From assembly GCA_014621425.1 (NCBI GenBank), contig JAANBB010000279.1, positions 1 through 54,114 of the forward strand: 54,114 bases of DNA, given 5' to 3'. The DNA comes from Cylindrodendrum hubeiense. Lineage: Eukaryota; Ascomycota; Sordariomycetes; Hypocreales; Nectriaceae. Below are positions 44,600-54,114 of this stretch, one piece after another; the stretch's first letter is position 1, and every line of letters starts with the position of its first letter. Below the pieces are notes generated by a model, which saw only the letters and a program-made list of their open reading frames with translations, did no database searches and had not been told where the DNA came from. The position numbers and the translations under genes are program-made.

Positions 44600-46393
44600 A
44601 TGGCCAAGCTTAGAGTCCCGTCGTGGCTTCAGAGCTCAAACGGCACCGCCAATGCCAACGGTGCGGACGAAGCCGATCGGAAGAAGCAGAACCGCTTGTC
44701 CTTGAGTGGCCTGGCCCAGTTCATGACCAAGGGTGACCAGCCCACCCAGGCGTCGTCGGTGACCGAGACGGAGCCCGACACTACTCCTGCGCCATCGGAG
44801 AAGGCTCCCAAGTCGTCCACTTCTCACATGATTGACCTTGCCAAGAAGATCACCCAAGAGACTGAGAAGCTTGACAAGTACTTGAAGGACAACGATCTGC
44901 CCAACCCTGGCTTTGACGTCGACGCCCCGGGAGACTTCCCCAAGCTGCCAGCCGATATCCAGAGGAGCCGCCAGGAGGTTGTATATGCTACCAGGGAGCT
45001 AAACGCCTTGGTTCGCGGCCCTAGGGAGCATGTTAGATGGGGTGTCTGGAGTGTAAGTCTCACCCGGTTTATGATGGGCACCGAGCTGACCAGTTGCGCA
45101 GTTCCTCGATACACTGAGTCTCCAACTCATCAACAGCTACGGAATTGGTATGTGAATTGAGCCCTTCAAATTTCCATCGCTAACTCTCCCCTAGCCAAGC
45201 TCGTACCTGTCGATGCGCCCATTGAGTTGGCCGTGCTCCAAACCAAGACGACGTTGGATCCCATCAACCTTGCTCGTTCTCTCCGCCATGCCATGACCAA
45301 CCACATCTTCCAGGAGCCCACGCCCGGCTTCATCGCTCACACCGCCGCCTCGCGCATGCTCGCCGAGGATGGTCCTCTGCAGGACTGGGTGGGCTTCAAC
45401 TCCGAGGACATCTTCCCCGCTGCTGCCCACTCGCTCCAGTCTCTGCGAACCCACCCCGAGGGCACTGAGCTGACTCGCACCGGCTTCAACTTTGCCTTCA
45501 ACACCGTCGACAAGGATCCTATGTTTGTCACCTTTGGTAAGGACCCCGAGCGCGCCAAGCGCATGGGTGGCGCCATGGCCAGTTTGACTGGCGGCGAGGG
45601 CTACGAGGTCAGCCATTTCGTCGACAATTACGATCTGTCCGACGTCGATGCCAAGGAGGGCACCTTTGTCGATATCGGCGGCAGCCACGGCTTCGTGTGT
45701 GTCGACATGGGCAAGAAGTGGAAGAAGACCAAGTTTGTTGTGCAGGACCTGCAAAAGACGGTTGACAGCGCGCCCAAGCCCATCTCCTCTGACGAGGACG
45801 TTGCCCAGCGCATCACCCTGCAGGCCCACGACTTCTTCACAGAGCAGCCCGTCTATGGTGCTGATGGTATGTCTATATTATCGTTGCCTTGACACGTTGC
45901 GGATACTAACTTATTTTCTAGTCTACTTCTTCCGCTGGATCTTCCACAACTACTCGACCCCCTATGCCATCAAGATCATCAAGGGTCTCGTCCCTGCGCT
46001 TAAGCCCGGTGCGCGTGTCGTCATTAACGACCACTGCCTGCGCGACGTCGGATTGGAGAACCCCTGGGACGAGAGGATCATCCGTAGTATGGACATGGTG
46101 ATGCTGGCGGTGCTGAACGCCCAAGAGCGAACCGAGACTGAGTTCCGAGAGCTGTTCAAGGCTGTCGACGAGCGATTCGTCTTCAAGGTATGTGCTTTCC
46201 ATATCGGGTTGTGTCCTGGTACGGTTTCTAATGTGATGATTAGGGCGTTTCAAGGAGCGAGGGATGCAGAATGAGCGTTGTCGAGGCCGTTTGGATGCCA
46301 GAGAGCGTTGAGAAGACCGAGGCTGAGGTGGTTGAGGAGAGCAAGGAAGAACAAAAAGTCGAGACTCCCGCCGAGGAGACCAAGGAGGCTTAA
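44600..46393 (+). CDS. Fungal secondary-metabolism-type O-methyltransferase (528 aa)
   Basis: Five exons, 44600-45052, 45102-45147, 45195-45866, 45922-46187 and 46244-46393; all introns are 47-56 nt and canonical. A Ser/Thr-rich N-terminus of about 70 residues precedes a helical dimerisation region (MIDLAKKITQETEKLDKYL) and a winged-helix-like part (FIAHTAASRMLAED). The SAM site is at 324-335 (FVDIGGSHGFVC), followed by VVQDL, and the likely catalytic His399 lies in RWIFHNYS. LKPGARVVINDHCL closes the fold. This is the plant-type O-methyltransferase family (PF00891), as in aflatoxin/sterigmatocystin-type methyltransferases. At 528 aa it is longer than the usual 400 or so because of the N-terminal extension and a Glu/Lys-rich tail. 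No polyketide synthase adjoins it, so the substrate is unknown. Confidence 0.9.
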
Positions 46394-46741
46394 GAGTGTG
46401 GTTTGAGGAGGGTCCACAGACCATGACCTGGCTAAAAACTTATTGGCTCTGAATGATGGTGATGATGCCTTGAACAAATTCGGTTCGTTAACTTGAGTAT
46501 TATAATACATTTCCAACGTATAACTTTCTTGATGAAATCCACCATGGCACTCTTGTCATTGAACCTGTCCCTTTGTCAAAACTACGTCGGGCGCATGGAA
46601 GAGCACATGGATCTGAGAATTGCATGTTGGAAACGAGGTCAGTCTTTCATTTCAAGGAGCACCTACGAGTACCTCAAGCCTCTCGTATATACCTCCCTTT
46701 ATATGATGTCCTGGCTAGTTTGATCAAATTTGCTATTGCGA
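46394..46741. other. Tail-to-tail gap between O-methyltransferase and Rqc2 genes
   Basis: About 350 nt between two convergent genes; AT-rich in the middle and presumably made of their 3' UTRs. No other feature. Confidence 0.55.
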
Positions 46742-49700
46742 TTATGATCTTTTCGATCCTTTTCCGCCTCTTCCTCCCTTGCCCTGACCTTTCTTGCCGC
46801 CCGCGCCGCCACCTCCACCGCCGCCTCCACCAGAGGTGCCACCAGCCATCATCACCCTGACTTTTCCTACGGGCACGCAGTTGTACGTCTCCTCGGGCTT
46901 GAGCGCCTTGAGGAGCTCAGCCTCGCGGGGCCACATGCGCTCCGAGTCGCGAGCCGTCTCGTCGACGACGCCCTTTTTGGCGGCGGCGGCCTTCCAGCGC
47001 TCTAGCACCTCCTTGACGGCCTTGCCCTTCTTGGTAGCGCCAGGCTGCAGCTTGGCCTTGTACTTGAAGCGGCCGAGGGCGTTCCAGGGGGCACACACGG
47101 GGATGATTTCGAGGATCTCGTCGCCGGGCAGCGGTGTTCCGACGAGGGCATCGAGCACCGTCATCTGGTCCGCCTCGTCGGCGTCGAGCACGTCAAGACC
47201 CTCGTCCATCATGACGCGCCGGATCTCCTCGTGCTCGGCCGTCTCCTTTTGCTGACGCTGATGCTGCGCCCGACGGCGCTCTTTGGCAGCCGCCAGTTCA
47301 GCTTCTCGGTCCACCTTGGCCTGGACTTCAGCTTCGGCCTTCTCGCGACCAGCTGCTGCGCCAATGAGGGCTTCTGCGGCAGCACGGTCGTCGTCGTCTT
47401 GGTTCCTATACTTGGCGGCAATCTTCTTCGCCTTACCGCGCTGGCCACGCTTGGTAGCGGCCTTCTTTCCAGAAGTTTGAACCGACGACTTGCTCGGCGC
47501 TTCGGATTCAGCAACAGATTCGGCGGGTTCGTGGTCCTCGCTTTCCTCCTCATCTGACTGCCCATCCTCTTCATGGACAGGAGTCTCCTCAGAGGTGGGC
47601 TTGTCATCAACATTCAACTCTGAGATGCCTTCTTCGGCATCCTGAACATCTGAGTCGCGGTTTCCGCTACCAAATGCCTGAAGCGGGTTGTCTCGGGGCT
47701 TCTCGTCGCGTTGCTGCTCATCATCGGACTCGTCTTCAGAGGCCTCTTCAAGTTCTGCCCCGTCCGGTTGCTCTGTCTCGGCCGAATGCTGATCATCTAG
47801 GTCCTTGTCTGATGGTGCAGGTCGCGCAGCCTCGTTGCCGGCCGTAAAGTCACCGTCGTATAGCCGGTGCTTCACATGCTTGGCCATGCTCTCCTCACTG
47901 ATCTTGAACATGATACCCAGTCCGAGCAGAAGTTGAGCGGGGGGGAGGAAGTTCTTCTTGCCTTTCACCGTGAAACTTCCGGTTGCTAGGTACTCTCCGG
48001 TAGAGGTTGATTTCGAGACCTGGTCGGCGTTGACCCACCAAGCCGGCATGCCAGCCTTCGAGTCCCAGGCTTCCGAGGAGCATACAGCAAGAGAGCCTGC
48101 TTGAGATAGTGTTGCTGGTGGGATCGGAGCATCCGGCGTCTTGGGGTTGTTCTTGATGATGATGCTGGATGCTCCATGCAGATCGGCGTGGCAGTAAACG
48201 TCGCCCTTGCGGAGATATCTTTTGTAGATGATCTCGTTCTGCTGGGCGTCCTTGCCTCCGATGACCAGGTATCCATCAGACGAGATGAACCAGATGAACT
48301 TTTCGAACCACAACTGCTTGCGGATCGGCTGTAGTAGAGCCTTTTCTTGCTTGAGTCCCTTCTTGAGATCCTCGGTAATCTTTTGCTCCGTGTTCTTCAA
48401 TGCTTTGGCCACCTGTTGCTGGGTCTTCTCCTGTTTATCGACCGCAGTTTTTCGTTGATCATAGTACTCTCTGGCATTACTCCACGGGGTGAGAGTGAGG
48501 TTAATCTCCACAGCCAATTCCTTGCCAGACGGTTTTCCTTTCGCAGTCGTCGATTCGTCACCACTTTCTGATGCGCTGTCATCGGTTTCGTAGGGATCGT
48601 CTTCCTCCTCTTCCACAGCCTCTTCCTCAGCAAGCTCCAAGGTAACAATGTTTTCGGACAGGTTGAGAGGTAGCTTGATGATATCTGCAACGGGGTTGTT
48701 TCGCTTTTTCTCGCGTTCCACCAGCTTCCCAATGTCTACCCAATCCATACCCTGACTGAGCAGTCCATTGACGGCATCCATCGCCTCTTGGACTCGCTCT
48801 ACGTTGGTTTCGATGGCAGCGGCTTTGCGGAAGTTCAATGTCTGCGCCTCCTGCAGTCCCTCGATTCGCTTAGACTGCTCCTGCTTTGCCGCGTCTAGCT
48901 TTCTCTTTGCTGCCACTTCCCGTTCAGTGAGTCTGGCCTCGAGCTTTTGGCCTTCTATCGAAGAAAAGAACTCGTCGATTGTCTCGTTGTAGGTCTTGAA
49001 TTCGAAAACCTCAACTGATGGGTCCTTCTCTAGCTTATGTGGAATGAATGGATGGAAGTCCTCGTAAAGGAGGCCTTTTCGTTTATTCTGGGGGTCATCT
49101 TCCTCGGTGCTTTCTGGTTTGGGTGCATTGCGCTTCGCAAAGATGTATCCTGTACAGGTAGCCGAACCAGTGATGTTCTCAACCGTTTTACGGGCTTCAG
49201 AGAGCGACTTGACTAGGTCGTCTAGTAGGCTCTCACTGGCCAAAACCTCTTCTGGTTTCGTCGTGGTATCAAATTGGTTCTTTTGTAAAGCGTGATCCAC
49301 GAGAATGGGGGGCAGCTCCGTGATGGAAACAGCCAAAGCTTTTCTCAAATCGCCACCGGGCTTCCCCTTGAGCTTTTTTGAAGAAGACGTAGCCACAGCA
49401 GCTTTCGCTACCGCAGCTTTCAAGGCATCGTGTACCCTCTCTTTGGTCAAGGGCGGGATACCCTTGAAGTTCTGTCGGTTCTCCAGTGAATATTCAACAC
49501 CGACTCGTTGAGGCTCTTGTCCTTCTCCTTCTGGGACAATTCTGGCGAGCGTGAGGATTTTAAGGTCGGCGTCAGTAAGAATGATGTTACCGCTCTGCAG
49601 ACGCATTTGTTAACTAGAGGACTTGAAACCATCAATGGGCCAGGGGAACAAACAGCGAAGAACTCGAGGAACAGCCGGTACTGGCCATCGCTAAACTGAA

Positions 49701-50057
49701 ATTCAAGGACTCGGTCAGTCCCAACTTGCTTTACTGCCGTCAACCGTCGTGTCTTAAGGAACTTTCGGAGTCGTGCCACAAATGCCGAGGGGGCCGCAGC
49801 TGTTGTGCGAGCAAACTCGGTCAAGTGGCAGCGAAAGCCGGTATCAATGACCAGTTGCTTCTTGTTATCGGGCTTGGAGAACTTGAGAAGAAGAATCTTG
49901 GAGGAGAGGTCGTAGACGTTGGACAGTCGCAGAGTCACCAGATGCTCTTGGAGCTCATGGGCGATGACCTGCGGGGTAAGAGTCAGCAACTGGTCGGCGC
50001 CAGCGAGGCCTGGGCTCTTCCCACCTTGACGTCCAAGGACGAGAAACGCTGCTTCAT
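46742..50057 (-). CDS. RQC2: Rqc2/Tae2 ribosome quality-control factor (NFACT family, 1066 aa)
   Basis: Three exons, 50057-50025, 49968-49654 and 49594-46742. The first exon encodes only 11 residues (MKQRFSSLDVK), chosen because it restores the conserved start MKxRFxxxDVxV of the family. Intron 2 has an unusual GTTTGT donor. The NFACT-N domain covers roughly residues 1-230 (LRLSNVYDLSSKILLLKF, DTGFRCHLTEF, FVARLRKFLKTRRL). Coiled coils follow at about 340-460, with the NFACT-R domain near 560-680 (RKGDVYCHADLHGASS). An acidic linker, a Lys/Arg/Ala-rich coiled region and the C-terminal domain (EIIPVCAPWNALGRFKYKAK) end the protein, with a poly-Gly, Lys-rich tail. Rqc2 binds stalled 60S subunits carrying peptidyl-tRNA, recruits the Ltn1 ubiquitin ligase and adds C-terminal Ala/Thr tails in yeast. 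Cytosolic. Confidence 0.93.
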
Positions 50058-50192
50058 TTTGGATTACGCTTCCTAGCACTAGCCAGCTTAATTCAGACGT
50101 TCCGTGCCGAAGGGCTGAAATTCACAGTCTGGCAGAGGCGAGTCAACGTGGGGCAATCGGCCGTCATCGCGGGGCACGATCCTTCGCGGTTG

Positions 50193-50209
50193 TGACATCA
50201 CGTCACGTG
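50193..50209. promoter_or_regulatory. CRE-like TGACATCA next to E-box CACGTG in the Rqc2 promoter
   Basis: TGACATCA (50193-50200) resembles a bZIP site and is followed at 50204-50209 by the palindromic E-box CACGTG, 136-152 bp upstream of the Rqc2 start codon. bZIP and bHLH factors recognise such sites. That they control this gene is inferred from position only. Confidence 0.35.
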
Positions 50210-50487
50210 GCCAGGGAGCAGTTGCGTGAACATTGTACGAGGCCGGGCACGTAAGCGGGATCTGGATTCAATGCGACAAGTGGCATCATAGTTTAACATC
50301 GTACAGGGACCGAATGCGATTTCAGATCAATTGAGCTGGGGGATGGCTCTGAGCAGGAAATATTGAGCTCCCTGCCACTCTCTGGAACGCAATGCTCTTG
50401 GATGTGCTTTTGGCTTGGCCGCAACTACCGAAGCGGTGTTTATCCGGAGTGCTCTGGCGCCACGAAATGCGGCGCGGAAGTTTGATC

Positions 50488-50535
50488 GAGCAGAAGCAGC
50501 ATTAAGCAGAAGCAGCGTCAAGCAGAAGCAGTGCA
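50488..50535. repeat. 16-nt tandem repeat (AAGCAGAAGCAG core), three copies
   Basis: Three 16-nt units share the core AGCAGAAGCAG and differ in the last four bases. They lie about 430 bp upstream of the Rqc2 start codon. Confidence 0.85.
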
Positions 50536-52547
50536 TGCCGCAAATGTCACGGTAGCATCTGCTTGCAGCTGGGAGGGAGCCACAATATGCAAGAAATTAC
50601 TTCGAACTGCCATGCCGGGTGCTTTCATTCTTGGGGATACGAAGCTGTGCTGTTTCATCATCTCATGTCATCTCATGTCATTTTGGAAAATTGTGTCGAC
50701 GCTCTGACAATCCTGGAACGGCATGCCAGGTGTCGGGGGGATTTGATGCCCCAGATTTGTCTCGGACGTCGGCTATGGCGCTCCCCATGCCATGCTCATG
50801 TTTACTTCAGATCGCGTGGGCCACGACGTGCCGCGGGCTATCAAATGCTGCCGGATGGCCGAGGTTCTTCGCTGAGTTACATGGTAGTTGCGTTGACATT
50901 TCCGAGAATAGAAACAAATGAGCAACTCGACGGTTCGACAGACGCGTCGTCGTCAACACACGTCCACACGCGGCCAGGCCGGCGTTTACGGGACGCGACC
51001 AGTCGAACTAGCGAAAGGAAGCTTGTGATCGCCCAAAGTCTAGCAAGCCCCGGCTGCTCTCGAGGCGCTCTGGAGGCCGTCCCTGACCCCACACCACCCG
51101 GATTTGTGTCAGCGGGCGCCTGGGATCTTCCCCGTCGTCACAGCAACTGGGCGCCGAGACCCCTGAGCTCGGTCTTGGCTCATTAGGCACTGTGTAGTCC
51201 GTACGTTATTGCTTGGGGGCCCTGGATGGGTTCGTGTTAAGTTGAGATGAGAAGGAGGTGCCTGCTTTGCTAGTTCATTACCAGGACCACAAGCTATACT
51301 TGTACTGTACGGCGTCTGTGTGCGGGAAAATTCCTTCCCGGACCAAGACATGTGGGCAATTGGGAACCGAGACACAGCCAGCGGTGAAGCAGAACCTTGC
51401 TGATGCTGATCGTTGATCATGGTGACGCAGCCCGAGCCAACTGGGTCATAATTGAGGAGGCTGGATGCTGGCAAGCGGGATGCCCAAGCTGCCAAGGACG
51501 GACGACAAAGTTCGAGGCTGCAGATGCAATGTGCGATGCGGAGGTGGCACCGAGCCCCAGCTCAGGCCGATATTGCACTGTTGGTATGTGTCCTTTGATC
51601 CATGGACTTTGGCACGCCCACCTCTTCGTCAAAGGTCCAAACGCAACCCACCCTTCAGGCCAGAGGTCGCGGTCCACCGGCCGTGGCGCCTCGTTTTCAT
51701 CTGCGACCTGTCTGACACTGCGTACACTAAATAATGCACTTGCATAAAAGACATGGGATGGGCCCAATGGCGGTGATCCACGATATCCCCGTACCGGTTC
51801 ATTACGACTTCCCAGATGCCTGGTGCCCCGCCCGTCGCGCTGCAGCCGAAGCAAGCTTGCATGCTCTGCGTGGTGTCGTTGGCAGAGAGCCGATATCGAG
51901 GAGGTTGGGAAATCACATGGCAGCCAATGGGTAACAGAGAGCTGGCGCGCCGCAAGGAGCTCCCAGCCACGCGATAGCGAGGCCACCACCCTCACCTCGG
52001 TCCTGCGAATTGAGTTGCTGGTGGCGAATGCGATTGTGCAGATTCTCGCCAGCCACCTGTGCTCAGACCTGGCTGAGCTGAGCGTCCCAACTCGGCACGT
52101 CGCAGCATTCGTACAGCCAGTAGATACATCCACCCTGTCATCATCGGTCAATCACACCTGACAACGAAGTTACTTCGTACGGACCCCGTCAGCCGAAAGT
52201 ACCGCTGATTGAGCGGCTCGCTGGCTCCACCCACTTGATTGCGATAGTTGCCAGTGGCGCCGGACCATTGCTGTCACTGGCTCAGCCTAAGACGAGTCAA
52301 ATTTGCTCCTCTTGCGGCCGGGTCACCCAACAGGCCCAGGCCAGCCAGGCCCGCGAAAATGAGGAGCCAGTGTGTTGTTTTCATCTCGTTCGAGGAGCCC
52401 ACCAGCCACGGCGGATACGCAGCGGTGACGGATGATCTCCCATCCCCATTGCCCAGGGTTTGGGGTCTCCAGTGGCTGGCAATGGCCCATGAGGTGCCGC
52501 CGGCCGGGGTCGTCGTCTCATCGGGGGGCGCGGGTCGCGGGAGCTGG

Positions 52548-52602
52548 CAGCTGGGAGCTCGAGCTGGGCGGCAGCTGGGAGCTCGAGCTGGGCGGCAGCT
52601 GG
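52548..52602. repeat. 24-nt GC-rich tandem repeat, two full copies plus a partial
   Basis: Two identical 24-nt units (52548-52571, 52572-52595) are followed by a partial third copy. Each unit contains the palindromes CAGCTG, GAGCTC and CTCGAG, so single strands could form hairpins. Confidence 0.9.
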
Positions 52603-53492
52603 CTAGCGACTGGCTGGAGCTACCAAAGAAGCTGGGGGGAGCTGCTCCGAGCTGCGCAATGCTGGTCTGTTCTCTGGTGAGACGTGAAAGGAGGGCTTGG
52701 CACGAATCTGTGTTAGGGCGTCGCTGCTTTAGGATGCGGTGATCAGGTGACTGCGGTCCGAGAGTTATGCCGGCTGTGTATCTTCACGTGATAGATACTG
52801 ACAGCCAAAAAGGGTCGACCGAGGTGGCTTCCGTAGCTGGACACTGCTAGCGAGATGTTGTCATCAACAAGCTCAAAAGCAGCGTGGCTGTTTTATTTGC
52901 GACATCCAATCACGCCGCGAGTCGGGAAGTCCTAGCTATCTCGGCCTGGTACCTGATGACGGTGGGCCCCGGAGGGATGGTGTGGGGCCGCTGATGCAGG
53001 GGCTAGGAGTGCTAGACCTGTTGGAGGTGAGTAAACATGGCGCCCCCGGAAAGTAAACACAACGAGTGGCAGATGAGCGTTTGAGAGTTGGCCGGCCGAG
53101 GACAATCGGCACACCCTCCAGTGCTCACGGAAGGGCCAGGGAGCGTCCAGGGCGAGGGAATGTGGGAGAGGCTGGGAAGCTCGCTGGTTGACGGGTGGAT
53201 GGGAGCTGTGCCAGGCAATCGGCCGGCGACGGTCCTCACAACAGACACAGCTGAAGCGCATCCAGTAGGCGGCGCATCCAATCCCGCCCCCGTCCTCAAA
53301 AGCCGAGCTCGTCTCCTCCGCTCTTCTTCCTCCAATTATCTACATCCACATCAAGCCTTCAACACCAGAATCCTCAACCAGACAGGAAGAAAAGACTCCA
53401 AGAAGACCATCACCAGTCTTCTGTTCTTTTCCCCCTCTCTTCGACTTTTGTTTTAAGTAACAAGAGCCAGAGGATTCTTCTTGTCATCCTTG

Positions 53493-54114
53493 ATGAGAAG
53501 ATTCTCTCGCGTCAAAAGTCGTCAACCTGGACTTTGAGGCCCGAGTCCCCGTCCCTTTCAGCATCTTCCCATCAACTTATCGGGACCACGAATCCCAGAC
53601 CCAGACAACCACCACTACCCAGGTCCACGAAGAGGTCGATCTAAAACCCCTACAGCCGAAAGCCGGACGGGAAGGTCAATACTCTTCTTATTCCGCAACC
53701 ACCACCGCTGAAGTCGTTCCTCCTCGCGAAGAGCACCACTACAGCGAAGAGGAGGTTCGAATCACGCGCGAAGAAGAACGTTACCGCCGTCCCGGTGTCC
53801 AGCACGGTGTCCAGCACGAGCAATATCAGACACAGACTGAGCAATACATCCACGAGGATCGTCGCCGGTATGTACAATTCTTTCTCTCTGTCGCTTTCCG
53901 CGCACTCCGTCTGCGCAATTGCAAGCGCTTTTGTCGCATCTTTCCGCGTCCACTTGCCGCGAGCCAAAGTCACCCGACTTTGGTCTCGCTCGCCCACCTC
54001 CTCTCCCGCTCTCCCGCTCTCCCACTCCGTTTCCCGCTCCCACTCTCGCTCCCCCGACCGCAATAGATCAGCGGACGAGACACCACAACAACAACAAACA
54101 TCAGCCAGCCCCCC
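53493..54114 (+). CDS. 5' part of an unidentified gene truncated by the right edge
   Basis: A coding-like frame runs from 53497 to 53867 and ends at a good 5' splice site (GTATGT at 53868); the rest of the window would be the first part of an intron. The frame encodes VNLDFEARVPVPFSIFPS, then Thr/Gln-rich and charged sequence with EEEVRITREEERYRRP and YIHEDRR. It has no ATG: an in-frame stop lies at 53494. The ATG at 53493 (MRRFSRVK) runs in another frame and would join this one if the AAAA run at 53514-53517 were one base shorter. Either the start lies in an upstream exon or there is a frameshift. The charged, Tyr/Arg-rich repeats recall large fungal scaffold proteins such as Woronin-body tethers, but I do not recognise it. 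Confidence 0.5.

Larger units (their letters stand above)
50058..53492. other. Long intergenic region right of Rqc2
   Basis: About 3.4 kb without a gene I can support. The left end is the Rqc2 promoter. Frames of up to 244 codons (51417-52151 minus, 50563-51186 plus) lack motifs, overlap antisense frames and contain many Cys/Trp/His residues, typical of non-coding GC-rich DNA. There are two short tandem arrays (50488-50535, 52548-52602). The last 400 nt before 53493 are CT- and CA-rich and look like a 5' UTR, so the promoter of the right-edge gene is probably here. Confidence 0.45.

Noticed and set aside
46794..47255. Plus-strand frame of 153 codons starting with a Pro run
   Set aside because: Antisense to the Gly-rich tail and C-terminal domain of Rqc2; the Pro run is the complement of the Gly codons.
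51417..52151. Minus-strand frame of 244 codons
   Set aside because: No recognisable domain, and a composition rich in Cys, Trp, His and Arg as in random GC-rich DNA. Plus-strand frames of similar quality overlap it.
1..54114. tRNA, rRNA and CRISPR arrays
   Set aside because: I looked for T-loop-like GTTCGA motifs with pairing arms and for spaced repeats. The few GTTCGA occurrences (for example near 17083 and 53757) have no clover-leaf context, and the tandem repeats have no spacers.

Overview
The window is nuclear DNA of a filamentous ascomycete (Pezizomycotina). Genes lie on both strands and are interrupted by short GT..AG introns of about 40-136 nt. The gene set also fits: a C2H2 plus Zn2Cys6 regulator, a HET-domain protein, a highly reducing polyketide synthase, a LaeA-like methyltransferase and a SUR7-family membrane protein. 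A Sordariomycete, probably Hypocreales, is my inference from overall protein character and the Pr1/vpr-like secreted subtilase; no rRNA or other marker is present. I recognised no tRNA, rRNA, CRISPR array or intact transposon.

Layout: 763-1050 small Cys-rich protein (+); 2822-5864 transcription factor with two C2H2 fingers, a Zn2Cys6 cluster and a fungal regulatory domain (+); 6426-7511 LYC1-like acetyltransferase (+); 8073-8608 Dabb (stress-responsive A/B barrel) protein with a mitochondrial-type leader (+); 10520-11571 SUR7/PalI-family membrane protein (+); 12546-14528 DHA2-type MFS exporter (-); 18009-25419 nine-exon HR-PKS (+); 25822-28348 HET-domain protein (-); 29024-32062 secreted subtilisin-like protease (-); 33791-36754 annexin with a very long charged N-terminus (-); 38337-39521 SAM methyltransferase (-); 40985-42795 LaeA-like methyltransferase (+); 44600-46393 secondary-metabolism-type O-methyltransferase (+); 46742-50057 Rqc2/Tae2 (NFACT) ribosome quality-control factor (-); from about 53493 the 5' part of an unidentified gene that runs off the right edge.

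The accessory core is 12.5-32 kb. A single HR-PKS (KS-AT-DH-degenerate MT-divergent ER-KR-ACP, no release domain) lies divergently from an exporter across 3.5 kb of apparently non-coding DNA, with a HET protein and a secreted protease downstream. No P450, dedicated regulator, thioesterase or trans-ER is visible, so this is a minimal or eroded polyketide locus. From 38 to 46 kb three unrelated SAM-dependent methyltransferases lie in a row, one LaeA-like. The rest is housekeeping: lysine acetylation, membrane organisation, ribosome quality control. Intergenic regions are long (up to 3.5 kb) and carry several short GC-rich tandem repeats. All exon boundaries were set by hand from GT..AG sites, reading frame and protein continuity, without transcript data.
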